From: Actinophytocola sp050699935
Lineage (GTDB): Bacteria; Actinomycetota; Actinomycetes; Mycobacteriales; Pseudonocardiaceae
Assembly (NCBI RefSeq): GCF_050699935.1
Contig: NZ_JBOHGB010000062.1
Coordinates: 1-38,252 of the forward strand
Direction: 5' to 3'
DNA: 38,252 nucleotides
Under the pieces are notes generated by a model. That model saw only the letters and a list, made by a program, of their open reading frames with translations, did no database searches and was not told where the DNA came from. The position numbers and the translations under genes are program-made. Shown here piece after piece: positions 23,219-31,421 of the stretch; position 1 is the stretch's first letter, and each line of letters opens with the position of its first letter.

Positions 23219-23848
23219 GTGGAACCGATGCCGCCTCTTCTCGACGACCCGACCGACGCGCTGTCCGCGGTGCCCGCCTCCGGGTCGCGGCGCGGTGCGC
23301 CGGTGATCGGGCACCTGCGGTTCTACTACGGGCCGATGGACTGCGGGAAGTCGACGCTCGCGCTGCAGGTCGACCACAACCAGTCGCGGCAGGGCCGCAA
23401 GGGGCTGCTGCTGGTACACCACGACCGGTCCGGCAAGGCCCAGATCACGAGCCGGATCGGTATCACCCGCACGGCCATCGAGGTGCATGCGGGCGTCGAC
23501 CTGCGCGACATGGTGCGGGCCCGGTGGGCCGAGGGCGTGCGGGTCGACTACCTGATCGTCGACGAGGCGCAGTTCCTCGCGCCGGAGCAGGTCGACCAGC
23601 TCGCCGAACTCGCCGACGACGTGCAGGTCGACGTGTACTGCTTCGGGATCGCGACGGACTTCCGCAGCCAGCTGTTTCCCGGCTCGCGCCGCCTGTTCGA
23701 GCTCGCGGACGAGTTGGAGCCGGTGCAGGTGGACGTGCTGTGCTGGTGTGGCCTGCCGGCCAGGTTCAACGCTCGCGTGGTCGACGGCGAGGTGATTCGC
23801 GCCGGCGACACCGTGCTGGTGGCCGACACGGAACGTGAGTCACCATAA
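23219..23848 (+). CDS. tdk: Thymidine kinase (type II, TdK-like)
   Basis: This 209-residue salvage enzyme phosphorylates thymidine to dTMP. The P-loop is GPMDCGKSTLALQ (about residues 38-50), Walker B is YLIVDEAQFL (about 112-121), and the lasso region CGLPARFNARVVDGEVIRAGD follows. The type II zinc site is reduced: only CWC remains, and the C-terminal Cys pair expected after the lasso is replaced by TVLVADTERESP, so zinc binding is probably lost. The N-terminal 25 residues before the fold are extra. The GTG start is tentative; ATG 23228 is an alternative. Confidence 0.85.
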   Translation: MEPMPPLLDDPTDALSAVPASGSRRGAPVIGHLRFYYGPMDCGKSTLALQVDHNQSRQGRKGLLLVHHDRSGKAQITSRIGITRTAIEVHAGVDLRDMVRARWAEGVRVDYLIVDEAQFLAPEQVDQLAELADDVQVDVYCFGIATDFRSQLFPGSRRLFELADELEPVQVDVLCWCGLPARFNARVVDGEVIRAGDTVLVADTERESP

Positions 23849-24203
23849 CTCGCCGGGGCGACTACTGTTCGTTACCAAGTACTGTGCCGCCGACACTTCC
23901 GGTTGGGCGATCTCGGCCCGACTGTGGCCGCGCAGGGACAACTCAGTCTCGCCTAAGGGCCCATCAGGAGCAGCCGTCTACCCCGGATGGGTGACCCATG
24001 ACCCAATCCTGAGACAGCTGCGTCACGAACATGTTTAAGCACGGTCTTCACGGTGGAAACTTGAGTAGCAGGGCTCGCAGAAGATCACCCAGAGCAACCG
24101 AGTGTGGCACGCGGGGAACGAAATCACGCACTCCGGCGTTGCTCTTGGTGAGCACCACCCTGGTTCGAGCCGGGAGCCTCGAACCTAACGAAAGGACGTC
24201 GCG
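23849..24203. other. Gene-free 355-bp leader region upstream of rbpA
   Basis: No credible coding frame is present; a 67-codon frame crossing the end of tdk lacks the codon bias of its neighbours. The first half contains ATGGGT-G-ACCCAT (23987-23999), a 13-bp palindrome, and GGCCCATC (23959-23966), which could pair with GATGGGT (23986-23992). The second half holds the SigR-like promoter of rbpA and its leader with AAAGGA before the ATG. The upstream 200 bp could encode a small RNA or hold another promoter; I recognise no known RNA family. Confidence 0.5.
24114..24141 (+). promoter_or_regulatory. SigR-type promoter of rbpA
   Basis: GGGAAC (24114-24119) and GTTG (24138-24141) are separated by exactly 18 bp, the consensus of the thiol-stress sigma factor SigR (SigH). 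In Streptomyces coelicolor, rbpA is a known SigR target, so the match is in the expected place. The transcript would start near 24148, giving a leader of about 55 nt. Confidence 0.75.
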
Positions 24204-24548
24204 ATGGCCGACCGTGTACTTCGTGGAAGCCGACTTGGCGCGGTCAGCTACGAGACCGATCGTAACCACGATCTCGCGCCACGCCGCACCATCCGCTACG
24301 CGTGCCCGAAGGACCACGAGTTCGAGGTCCCGTTCTCGGACGACGCCGAGGTCCCCGCGGTGTGGGAGTGCCGTCTGCACGGCACCGTGTCGAAGCTGAT
24401 CGACGGTACCGAGCCCGAGGCCAAGAAGGTCAAGCCGCCGCGCACGCACTGGGACATGCTGCTCGAGCGCCGGAGCATCCCCGAGCTCGAGGATCTGCTG
24501 GACGAGCGGTTGCAGGAGCTGAAGGTGCGGCGCAGCCGCTCCGCCTGA
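24204..24548 (+). CDS. rbpA: RNA polymerase-binding protein RbpA
   Basis: This 114-residue actinobacterial transcription factor binds RNA polymerase and the primary sigma factor and stabilises open complexes. The N-terminal tail (ADRVLRGSRLGAVSYETD) is followed by the zinc or zinc-less core (YACPKDHEFEVPFSDDAEVP, then WECRLHG), the basic linker KKVKPPRTHW and the sigma-interaction helices MLLERRSIPELEDLLDERLQ. It has the normal family length, and all segments are present. The ribosome site is AAAGGACG. The SigR-type promoter upstream suggests induction by disulfide stress. Confidence 0.97.
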   Translation: MADRVLRGSRLGAVSYETDRNHDLAPRRTIRYACPKDHEFEVPFSDDAEVPAVWECRLHGTVSKLIDGTEPEAKKVKPPRTHWDMLLERRSIPELEDLLDERLQELKVRRSRSA

Positions 24549-24564
24549 GCCTTCCCGCGGCTCA

Positions 24565-24603
24565 CCGAAAGCCACACGCCGGATTTCCGGGTGTGGCTTT
24601 CGG
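24565..24603. terminator. Bidirectional terminator between rbpA and cupin
   Basis: CCGAAAGCCACAC, G, CCGG (24565-24582) pairs with CCGG, GTGTGGCTTTCGG (24587-24603) around ATTT, with a single bulged G. The A-rich and T-rich stem ends let it serve both converging transcripts. Confidence 0.8.
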
Positions 24604-24607
24604 CGTC

Positions 24608-24973
24608 TCAGGGGAGAACGTCCTTGAACTCGACCCGGATCGCGTGCATCGGGACGGTGTCGATGTTCTCCACCGAGTGCGGGCCCTCCGGCGGGCACCA
24701 CGAACCGGTCAGCTCCGCCCGCGGCGGCAGCGGATCCGGCGACTCGAACCTCACCTCGTCGCCGACGCAGTAGCGGATCCGCGCTCGGCCGTCGGTCATC
24801 ATCACGCTCGGCCAGCGGTGCGTGTGCTCCGGCTCGTGCGTGCCCGGGTCGAGGGTCACCTCGAGCACCCGCACGTGGGAGTTCTCGAACACCACTCGGT
24901 GCGAGCGCGGCGCGGCGGCGACGGCGTCGAGCTCGTCGCCCCACAGCCACTCCCCCTCGACCCAGTGGCTCAT
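24608..24973 (-). CDS. Cupin-domain protein
   Basis: This 121-residue small beta-barrel protein has the cupin metal motif: HEPEHTHRWPSVMMTDG supplies the two His and a Glu, and GPHSVENIDTVPMHAIRVEF the final His. It starts at ATG 24973, overlapping the Ppm1 stop by 4 nt, so it is translated with Ppm1. Possible roles are a sugar- or phosphoester-modifying enzyme or a regulatory binder. Its link to mannolipid synthesis rests on this coupling alone. Confidence 0.82.
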   Translation of the reverse strand: MSHWVEGEWLWGDELDAVAAAPRSHRVVFENSHVRVLEVTLDPGTHEPEHTHRWPSVMMTDGRARIRYCVGDEVRFESPDPLPPRAELTGSWCPPEGPHSVENIDTVPMHAIRVEFKDVLP

Positions 24974-25731
24974 CCGGGCCGCCGGGCGAACAGCGAACGC
25001 ACCTGGGTGCCCCGCCGCCGCAGGCCCCACTTCGTCACTCGGATCAGCGCCTCGCGGATGATGTCGCCGGACATCTTCGACTGGCCATGCACCCGCTCGG
25101 TGAACGTGATCGGCACCTCGACCACCGTGAAGCCGGCCTCGATCGTCCGCCAGCCCAGATCGATCTGGAAGCAGTAGCCCTGCGACGCGACATTGTCGAT
25201 GCGGATCTTCTCCAGTGCCGCCCGCCGGTACGCGCGGAACCCGCCGGTGATGTCCTTGACCTTCGCGCCCAACGCGAGCCGCGAGTAGACGTTCGCGCCC
25301 CACGACAGGAAGTACCGCCGCTTCGGCCAGTTCACGACCTTGCCGCCGGGCACGTACCGGGAGCCGATCGCGAGGTCGGCGTCGGTGAGTGCGTCGAGGA
25401 TCCGGGGCAGGTCCTCCGGGGCGTGCGAGCCGTCGGCGTCCATCTCGACCAGCACGGCGTAGTCCCGCTCCAGGCCCCACCGGAACCCCGCCACGTACGC
25501 CGCGCCGAGGCCGTTCTTCTCCGCGCGGTGCAAGACGTGCACCCGCACCTCGGTGTCGCTCTTCGCCAGCTCGTCGGCGACGTCGCCGGTGCCGTCCGGG
25601 CTGCCGTCGTCGACGACGAGGACGTGCGCCTTCGGCAGGGCCGCGTGCAGCCGGGCCACGATCGACTCGATGTTGTCCCGCTCGTTGTAGGTCGGGATCA
25701 CCACCAGCACCGGCTCGAGCTGGTCCGCCAT
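24970..25731 (-). CDS. ppm1: Polyprenol monophosphomannose synthase (Ppm1)
   Basis: This 253-residue GT2 glycosyltransferase of the DPM1 type transfers mannose from GDP-mannose to polyprenyl phosphate. The resulting carrier supports lipomannan synthesis and protein O-mannosylation. It shows VVIPTYNERDNIESIV, the nucleotide-binding VVDDGSPDGTGDVAD, the metal-binding EMDADGSHAPEDLP (DAD) and the C-terminal ITGGFRAYRR and SQGYCFQIDLGWR. There are no membrane helices, as in soluble DPM1 forms. It is separate from Lnt here, whereas in Mycobacterium tuberculosis both are fused. It follows lnt in one operon with a 51-bp gap. Confidence 0.93.
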   Translation of the reverse strand: MADQLEPVLVVIPTYNERDNIESIVARLHAALPKAHVLVVDDGSPDGTGDVADELAKSDTEVRVHVLHRAEKNGLGAAYVAGFRWGLERDYAVLVEMDADGSHAPEDLPRILDALTDADLAIGSRYVPGGKVVNWPKRRYFLSWGANVYSRLALGAKVKDITGGFRAYRRAALEKIRIDNVASQGYCFQIDLGWRTIEAGFTVVEVPITFTERVHGQSKMSGDIIREALIRVTKWGLRRRGTQVRSLFARRPG

Positions 25732-25782
25732 ACGTCGTTCTCCTCCTCGTCGACGCGTCAGCGCCGGGCTGGTACTGGGTGG

Positions 25783-27453
25783 TTACGTGCTGGCCCGCCG
25801 ACGCCGCACGACGACGGCCGCGGCGAGCGCGCCGAGCCCGAGGATCGTCAGGACCCACTCCGGGCTCGAACCGAGTCGATCGGACAGCGTAGTCGTCGAC
25901 CGCAGGGGCACCCGTTCGACCAGGGCGGCGTCGGTGAACAGGCCGGTCCGCTGGCTGATCGAGCCGTCCGGGCGCACGAACGCGCTGACCCCGCTCGTCG
26001 CCGCGACGGCCACCTCGCGGCCGTGCTCGACCGCCCGTACGCGGTCCATCGCGAGCTGCTGGTAGGTCATCTCCGTGTACCCGAAGGTGGCGTTGTTCGT
26101 GGGCACCGCGAGCAGGTTCGCCCCCTCGACCGACTCCCGCACCACGCCGTCGAACGCCACCTCGTAGCAGGTCGCCAGGCCGACGCGCGCCCTGCCCGTG
26201 TCTCCGCCCATGTCGAACACCGTCGGCTCGTCGCCCGGCACGAAGCGGCCGGCCCGGTCCACCGCGGAGGTGAACAGGCGGAAGAACGGCCGCCACGGCA
26301 TCGTCTCGCCGAAGGGCTGCAGCTGGCGCTTGGTGTACTGGCTGACCGGCCCGCGGTCGGGGTCCCAGAGCAGGATCGCGTTGCGCGGCAGGCCGTCGTC
26401 GCCGACGAGCACCGAGCCGACCGCGATGGGCGCGCCGATCGCGGTCGCGGCGCGGTCGATGCCGGCCCGGGCGTCCGGGTTGCGGAACGGGTCGATGTCG
26501 GAGGAGTTCTCCGGCCAGATCACCAGGTCCGGCTGCTGCTCCCGGCCGGCGGCGACGTCCTCGGCGAGCCGCACGGTCCGGTCGACGTGGTTGTCCAGCA
26601 CGGCCCGCCGCTGCGCGTTGAAGTCCAGGCCCGCGCGCGGCACGTTGCCCTGCACGAGCGCGACCGTGGCCTCGCCGTCGTTCGCGTCGGTGCCGACCAG
26701 CGGCAGCGCACCGAACGCGGCGGCGACCGGCAGCAGCACGGCGAGCACGGGCGTGAGCAGCCGCCGCGCGGTCCGCTCGCCGTGCGTCAGCCGGCGAACC
26801 AGCGCGGTGAGGCCGAACCCGGTCAGGGTCACGGCGAACGCGATCAGCGGGGTGCCGGCGACCGCGGCCAGCGGCAGGTAGACGCCCTCGGGCTGGGTGA
26901 ACGCGATGTTGCCCCACGGGAAGCCGCCGAACGGGAACACCGAGCGCAGCGCCTCCCCCGCCACCCACAGCAGCGCCGCCCACACCGGCCATCCCCGCAG
27001 CACGCTCACCACCGAGATCGCGGCGCCCGACAGCGCCACGAGCAGCGCCTCCGCGAACGCGAGCGGCAGCCACGCGACCAGGCCGACGAACTCGCCGGTC
27101 CACGCGAGCAGCGGGACGAGGTAGCCGAGCCCGAAGCACAGCGAGTAGCCGAAGCCGGCCCGGGCACGGCGGTCGCGGATCATCCAGCCGAGGACGGCGA
27201 ACGCGATCAGCGCGAGCCACCACAGCACGCGCGGCGGGCCGCTGAGATAGAGCAGCACCCCGGCCGCGGCGGCGACCAGCAGCCGGACCAGGACATGCCA
27301 GCGCGGTGCTCGCTCCTCCGGCGTGGCGGACCTCGCCGTCGACTCCGGCGCTGCCGTCGACTCCGTCGAGGGGTCCGGAGCTGAGTCCGGCGATACCGCT
27401 GGTGCGACCACCTGGTCAGGGTACGGCTTGCCGTGTTCACTCCCCGTGGGCAC
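25783..27453 (-). CDS. lnt: Apolipoprotein N-acyltransferase (Lnt)
   Basis: This 556-residue membrane enzyme adds the third acyl chain to lipoproteins. It has about seven N-terminal helices and a periplasmic nitrilase-like domain with the Glu-Lys-Cys triad: Glu in WPENSSDIDPF, Lys in YTKRQLQPFGETMPWRPFF, Cys in LATCYEVAFDG. One C-terminal helix (ILGLGALAAAVVV) is followed by an Arg-rich tail. I chose GTG 27453. ATG 27522 has a better ribosome site (GGAGGA), but the extra 23 codons have poor codon bias and probably hold the promoter. The Ser/Pro-rich first 45 residues look disordered. Confidence 0.9.
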   Translation of the reverse strand: MPTGSEHGKPYPDQVVAPAVSPDSAPDPSTESTAAPESTARSATPEERAPRWHVLVRLLVAAAAGVLLYLSGPPRVLWWLALIAFAVLGWMIRDRRARAGFGYSLCFGLGYLVPLLAWTGEFVGLVAWLPLAFAEALLVALSGAAISVVSVLRGWPVWAALLWVAGEALRSVFPFGGFPWGNIAFTQPEGVYLPLAAVAGTPLIAFAVTLTGFGLTALVRRLTHGERTARRLLTPVLAVLLPVAAAFGALPLVGTDANDGEATVALVQGNVPRAGLDFNAQRRAVLDNHVDRTVRLAEDVAAGREQQPDLVIWPENSSDIDPFRNPDARAGIDRAATAIGAPIAVGSVLVGDDGLPRNAILLWDPDRGPVSQYTKRQLQPFGETMPWRPFFRLFTSAVDRAGRFVPGDEPTVFDMGGDTGRARVGLATCYEVAFDGVVRESVEGANLLAVPTNNATFGYTEMTYQQLAMDRVRAVEHGREVAVAATSGVSAFVRPDGSISQRTGLFTDAALVERVPLRSTTTLSDRLGSSPEWVLTILGLGALAAAVVVRRRRAST

Positions 27454-27553
27454 TCCGCGGCGGGTGTCGTAGCGACGAACGTAGGGTGTACTGAGCGTTT
27501 CGCACAGGTGGCGTGCGGCCATACTCCTCCGAAGATCGCGGAGGGAGGCATCG

Positions 27554-28174
27554 ATGCGCCTACGTATCAAGCCCCGGGACACCCGGTTCTTCGAGCTGTT
27601 CAGCGTCGCCGGCACGAACGTCGTCGCGGCGGTGGACGTGTTGCGCGAGTTCGTGGCCGCACCCACCGACCAGCGAGCCGACCTTGCGATACGCATGCAC
27701 GACGCGGAGCACGCCGGCGACGACGCCACGCACGCCATCGTCGAGCAGCTCGACCGCTCGTTCATCACGCCGTTCGACCGCGAGGACATCTACCGGCTCG
27801 CGGTCCGCCTCGACGACGTCGTCGACTTCATGGACGCCGCGGTCGACCTCGCCACGCTCTACAACCCGGAGGCGCTGCCCGACGGCGTGCGGGCGCAGGT
27901 GGACATCCTCGACGAGATGTCCCGGCTCACCGCCGACGCCATGCCCAGACTGTCGACACTTCGCAACCTCACCGGCTATTGGGTCAAGATCAACGAGCTG
28001 GAGAACGACGCCGACCAGGTCTACCGCCGGCTGCTGTCCTACCTGTTCAACGGCGAGCACGGCACGCTGACGGTGATGAAGCTCAAGGAGATCATCGACC
28101 AGCTTGAGTCGGCGGCCGACGCGTTCGAGCACGTCGCGGACGTCGTACACACCATCGCGGTGAAAGAGTCCTGA
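27554..28174 (+). CDS. DUF47 (PhoU-like) Pit accessory protein
   Basis: This 206-residue all-helical protein of the PhoU-related DUF47 family starts MRLRIKPRDTRFFELFSVAG. It contains the helix motif HDAEHAGDDATHAIVEQLDR and DREDIYRLAVRLDDVVDFMD, the acidic metal-cluster residues of PhoU-type repeats. It ends in LESAADAFEHVADVVHTI. GGAGGGAGG precedes the ATG. It is 3 bp from the Pit transporter gene and is almost certainly its co-expressed regulator. It is divergent from lnt. Confidence 0.93.
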   Translation: MRLRIKPRDTRFFELFSVAGTNVVAAVDVLREFVAAPTDQRADLAIRMHDAEHAGDDATHAIVEQLDRSFITPFDREDIYRLAVRLDDVVDFMDAAVDLATLYNPEALPDGVRAQVDILDEMSRLTADAMPRLSTLRNLTGYWVKINELENDADQVYRRLLSYLFNGEHGTLTVMKLKEIIDQLESAADAFEHVADVVHTIAVKES

Positions 28175-28177
28175 CGG

Positions 28178-29167
28178 GTGGAGCTTCTCGCGCTCGTTCT
28201 CATCATCCTGCTGGCGACCGGGTTCGACTTCACCAACGGGTTCCACGACGCCGCGAACGCGGTGGCGAGCGCAGTGTCGACCGGAGCGCTGTCGTTGCGC
28301 GGCGCGCTCGGTCTCGCCGCGGTGATGAACCTCGTCGGCGCGCTCGCGGGCACCGGCGTGGCGGTCACCGTCGCGAAGGGCGTCATCGCCACGCCGCACT
28401 CCAGCGGCGGGCTGCAGGTGGTCGGCGCGGCCCTGGTCGGCGCGATCCTGTGGAACATCACGACGTGGTACTTCGGCCTGCCGTCCTCGTCCTCGCACGC
28501 GCTGATCGGCGGGCTGGTGGGCGCCGCGCTGGCGTCGGCGACGCAGGTGCAGTGGACGGGCGTGGTCACCAAGGTCGCGATCCCCATGGTCCTCTCGCCG
28601 CTCGTCGGGATGACGCTGGGCTATCTGACGATGGTCGGCCTCATGTGGCTGTTCCGCCGGGCCAACGCGCATCGCGCGAGCCGGATCCTGCGTCGTGCGC
28701 AACTGGTGTCGGCGGCGAGCCTGGCGTTCGGGCACGGTCTGCAGGACGCGCAGAAGAGCATGGGCGTGATCGTTCTCGCGCTCGTCGTGACCGGGCACCA
28801 GGACGACTTCACAGTGCCGTTCTGGGTGATCCTGCTGTGCGCGGCCGCCCTCGCGGCGGGCACGTGGTCCGGCGGCCTGCGGATCATGCGCACGATGGGC
28901 CGACGGATCTTCAACCTCACGCCCGCGCACGGTTTCGCGGCCGAGCTGTCGGCGACGTCGGTGCTGTACACGACGGCGTTCGTGTTCGCCGCGCCGGTGT
29001 CGACGACGCACGTGATGACGTCGGCGGTGATGGGCGTCGGCGCGACCCGGCGCAGGTCGGCGGTGCGCTGGTCGGTCGCCGGGGACATCGCGATCGGCTG
29101 GGTGCTCACCGCCCCCGCGGCAGCGACGATCGCGGCGATCGCCTACGGAGTGGTGACGATCTTCTAG
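28178..29167 (+). CDS. pit: Low-affinity inorganic phosphate transporter (Pit family)
   Basis: This 329-residue PiT permease has about ten membrane helices. Both family signatures are present: FTNGFHDAANAVASAVSTGA (about residues 11-30) in the first half and FGHGLQDAQKSMGVI in the second, plus SSSHALIGGLVGAA and APVSTTHVMTSAVMG, the inverted-repeat substrate loops. It imports phosphate-metal complexes driven by proton or sodium. The GTG start follows the DUF47 stop by 3 nt. Its size matches short actinobacterial PitA forms lacking the large central loop. Confidence 0.94.
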   Translation: MELLALVLIILLATGFDFTNGFHDAANAVASAVSTGALSLRGALGLAAVMNLVGALAGTGVAVTVAKGVIATPHSSGGLQVVGAALVGAILWNITTWYFGLPSSSSHALIGGLVGAALASATQVQWTGVVTKVAIPMVLSPLVGMTLGYLTMVGLMWLFRRANAHRASRILRRAQLVSAASLAFGHGLQDAQKSMGVIVLALVVTGHQDDFTVPFWVILLCAAALAAGTWSGGLRIMRTMGRRIFNLTPAHGFAAELSATSVLYTTAFVFAAPVSTTHVMTSAVMGVGATRRRSAVRWSVAGDIAIGWVLTAPAAATIAAIAYGVVTIF

Positions 29168-29227
29168 CGTCCCGTCGGGTCGAGTCGTGGACCGGTCTTT
29201 GTCGTACCCGGGTGCTAGACATGCGGC

Positions 29228-29590
29228 ATGCGAGTGGGATCGATCGTGATGGGCGTGTCGGACGTGCGTCGCGCGATGGAGTTCTGGGGTCGCGCGCTGG
29301 GCTACGTGCCGCGCGACGAGCCGGAGGCCACGTGGGTGGTGCTCACCTCCGCGTCCGGCGCCGGCCCGAACGTGTCGCTGATGCGCAGCGAGACTCCGGT
29401 GCAGGAGAAACCGCGGGTGCACCTCGACCTGTACACCAGCGACCAGGCCGGCGAGGTCGACCGGCTGGTCGGGCTCGGTGCGTCCCATGTGGACTGGCAG
29501 GACTACCCGCCCGACGCGGACTTCGTGGTCCTCGCCGACACCGAGGGCAACCGGTTCTGCGTGATCCAGCACGGCTTACCGCCCACCTGA
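29228..29590 (+). CDS. VOC family protein
   Basis: This 120-residue glyoxalase-fold protein starts MRVGSIVMGVSDVRRAMEFW and has HLDLYTSDQAGEVDRLVGLG and the terminal strand DTEGNRFCVIQ. The glyoxalase-type His and Glu positions are partly retained (HLDLY; EGNRFCV). A TAGACA box ends 6 nt before the ATG, suggesting a leaderless message. The function is unknown; a dimeric enzyme or drug binder is possible. It lies alone between pit and the aminotransferase. Confidence 0.85.
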   Translation: MRVGSIVMGVSDVRRAMEFWGRALGYVPRDEPEATWVVLTSASGAGPNVSLMRSETPVQEKPRVHLDLYTSDQAGEVDRLVGLGASHVDWQDYPPDADFVVLADTEGNRFCVIQHGLPPT

Positions 29591-29689
29591 CCGGGAGTCG
29601 CCACCGTCGCGGGCCGTTATCTGTCCATGAACTGTCGCCCTACACCGTACGTATGGGCTTGTGACCCCGAGAGAAACGGACGTGATCGC

Positions 29690-30865
29690 GTGGGCGACAG
29701 CGTCGACGCGGGCCTGTTCCAGCAGACCGCGCACAGTCCTTCCTTCTTCGAGCTGGCCCGGCGGATGAGCGACAACGGCCAGCAGCTGGTCGACTTCTGC
29801 ATCCCGTGCAACCCGTACTTCCCCACCCCGGAGATGTTCGACGCGCTCGCCGCGAACCTCGAGACGGTGCTGAAGTTCTACCCGAGTGACGCCGACACGA
29901 TCTCTGGCCAGCTCGCCCGCGTCCTCGGGCTCAACCCCAGCACGATCGCGATGTCGAACGGCTCGACCGAGCTGATCACGTGGATGGACCACCTGTGGAT
30001 CCACGACAGCGTGGCCGTGCCGGTCCCGACGTTCGGTCGCTGGACCGACCAGCCGCTGGGGACCGGCAAGCGGGTCGACATGTTCCCGCTGCGCGAGGTG
30101 GACTGCTTTCAGCTCAACGTCGACGAGTACGTCCGGTTCATCCGCGCCCGCCGCTCCCGGGTGGCCGTCCTGTGCAACCCCAACAACCCCGACGGCGGGT
30201 ACGTCACGCGCCGCGACGTCATCCGGTTCATGGACGAGCTCGTCGACCTCGACCTCGTCGTGATCGACGAGTCCTTCATCGACTTCGTCGAGGTCGAGCG
30301 CGACCCGTCGGTGGCGATGGAGGCGGCGATCCGACCGAACGTCGTGGTGCTCAAGAGCCTCGGCAAGAACTTCGGTCTGCACGGCATCCGCTTCGGCTAC
30401 CTCGTCGCCAACCCCGGGCTCGCCGGCAAGATGCGCAACACGCTGCCCAAGTGGAACCTCAATTCGCTCGCCGAGACGATCGTGTTCATGCTCCGCGACC
30501 ACGGCGCCGAGTACCAGCGCAGCCTGCAGCTGCTCGCCCGCGACCGGTACAGCATGGCCATGCAGCTGGCCCAGCTACCCGAGCTCACGGTGTTCACCTC
30601 GCAGGCGAACTTCCTGCTCGTCAAGCTCGCGCCCGGGATAGACGGCTCCGACCTGCGCGACTACCTCATCAACTCCCACCAGGTCTTCATCCGGGAGTGC
30701 GGCAACAAGCTCGGCATGAGCAACCAGTACCTGCGGGTGGTCGTGCGCCCGCAGCAGGACGTGGCGCGCCTGGTGGCGGGCATCCACGACTACTGCCGGC
30801 CGCGTCAGTGGCCGGCGGACGACGAGCTCGCCCTCCGCCGCAACGCCGGACGCTCCGCCTCCTAG
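29690..30865 (+). CDS. PLP-dependent class I/II aminotransferase (HisC/CobD-like)
   Basis: This 391-residue fold-type I PLP enzyme has SNGSTELITW (cofactor phosphate loop), CNPNNPDGGYV (substrate/PLP Asn), VVIDESFIDFVE (PLP Asp) and KSLGKNFGLHGIRFGYL, where the Lys in LGKNFG forms the Schiff base. An Arg near the C-terminus (LRVVVRPQQD) binds the substrate carboxylate. The closest groups by motif are histidinol-phosphate aminotransferase and threonine-phosphate decarboxylase. No his or cobalamin genes are nearby, so the substrate is open. The GTG at 29690 was chosen because the conserved reading begins there. Confidence 0.88.
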   Translation: MGDSVDAGLFQQTAHSPSFFELARRMSDNGQQLVDFCIPCNPYFPTPEMFDALAANLETVLKFYPSDADTISGQLARVLGLNPSTIAMSNGSTELITWMDHLWIHDSVAVPVPTFGRWTDQPLGTGKRVDMFPLREVDCFQLNVDEYVRFIRARRSRVAVLCNPNNPDGGYVTRRDVIRFMDELVDLDLVVIDESFIDFVEVERDPSVAMEAAIRPNVVVLKSLGKNFGLHGIRFGYLVANPGLAGKMRNTLPKWNLNSLAETIVFMLRDHGAEYQRSLQLLARDRYSMAMQLAQLPELTVFTSQANFLLVKLAPGIDGSDLRDYLINSHQVFIRECGNKLGMSNQYLRVVVRPQQDVARLVAGIHDYCRPRQWPADDELALRRNAGRSAS

Positions 30866-30889
30866 TGCCGGGGCGGGCACACTGGTGAC

Positions 30890-31159
30890 ATGGCAGACCA
30901 ACCGGATCCGATCGACGCCGAGCTCGTCGAGGACGACACCAGTGCCGTGGCGCCGGCCACGGACTACACCGACGCGGGCGTGCCGACGTTCGACTACGTC
31001 CGCGACCGCATCGAGAACAAGGCGGCGACGTCCATCGGCGCCCAGGAGCTGGCTGACGCGACCCCCGAGGGCAGGGACGTCGAGGACCAGTTCGCCGCCC
31101 GGGAACGCGCCGGCCGCGACAAGTTGGAGGAGATCCGCCGCCGGATGCGTGGTGAGTAG
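30890..31159 (+). CDS. Small acidic hypothetical protein (89 aa)
   Basis: This acidic, hydrophilic protein has no membrane helix. The N-terminal half is Asp/Glu/Ala-rich and probably disordered; the C-terminal half is helical and charged (VEDQFAARERAGRDKLEEIR), as in short coiled coils. I do not recognise a family with certainty. Codon use matches neighbouring genes. It starts 24 nt after the aminotransferase stop and may be in its operon. Confidence 0.7.
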   Translation: MADQPDPIDAELVEDDTSAVAPATDYTDAGVPTFDYVRDRIENKAATSIGAQELADATPEGRDVEDQFAARERAGRDKLEEIRRRMRGE

Positions 31160-31199
31160 GCCGGCGGGTGGCTGCCGCATTGTCCACTCAGGACCCAAT

Positions 31200-31391
31200 G
31201 CCGGCGCCGGGCCGACGTCCCGCGAGACCGCGGTACACGCCTGCTCGCCGCCGGCGCCACCGACCGCGAGATCGCGACCAAGTTGTGTCTCGGCGAGGGC
31301 ACCGTGAAGGACCACCTCTCCCGTATCCTCGCCGGCTGGCACTGCGCCCGCACCCCAGGCGGCGATCCACGGCCGCGCCCACGAGCCTGCT
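31200..31391 (+). pseudogene. Decayed LuxR-type helix-turn-helix fragment
   Basis: Three frames together give a recognisable LuxR HTH. Frame A reads TSRETAV (31215-31235). Frame B reads RLLAAGATDREIATKL, then LGEGTVKDHLSRIL (about 31241-31330). Frame A returns with QAAIHGRAHEPAV (31356-31394). An intact gene would have one continuous run (LTxREtaVlrLLAAGATDRE... ending LGxxxRTQAAIHGRAHE). At least two indels have broken it. The receiver or other N-terminal domain is absent, so only the tail of a response regulator remains. Confidence 0.6.
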
Positions 31392-31421
31392 GTGAGTCGC
31401 TCCGCGACAACGGAGGTCATG

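Noticed and set aside
23835..24038. A 67-codon plus-strand frame after thymidine kinase
   Set aside because: It lacks GC-rich third positions, has no ribosome site, overlaps the tdk end and matches nothing I recognise.
24974..27223. A very long minus-strand frame extending the cupin upstream over Ppm1 and Lnt
   Set aside because: Only its C-terminal 121 codons are the cupin gene; the rest is the wrong frame of ppm1 and lnt and is Arg/Pro-rich nonsense.
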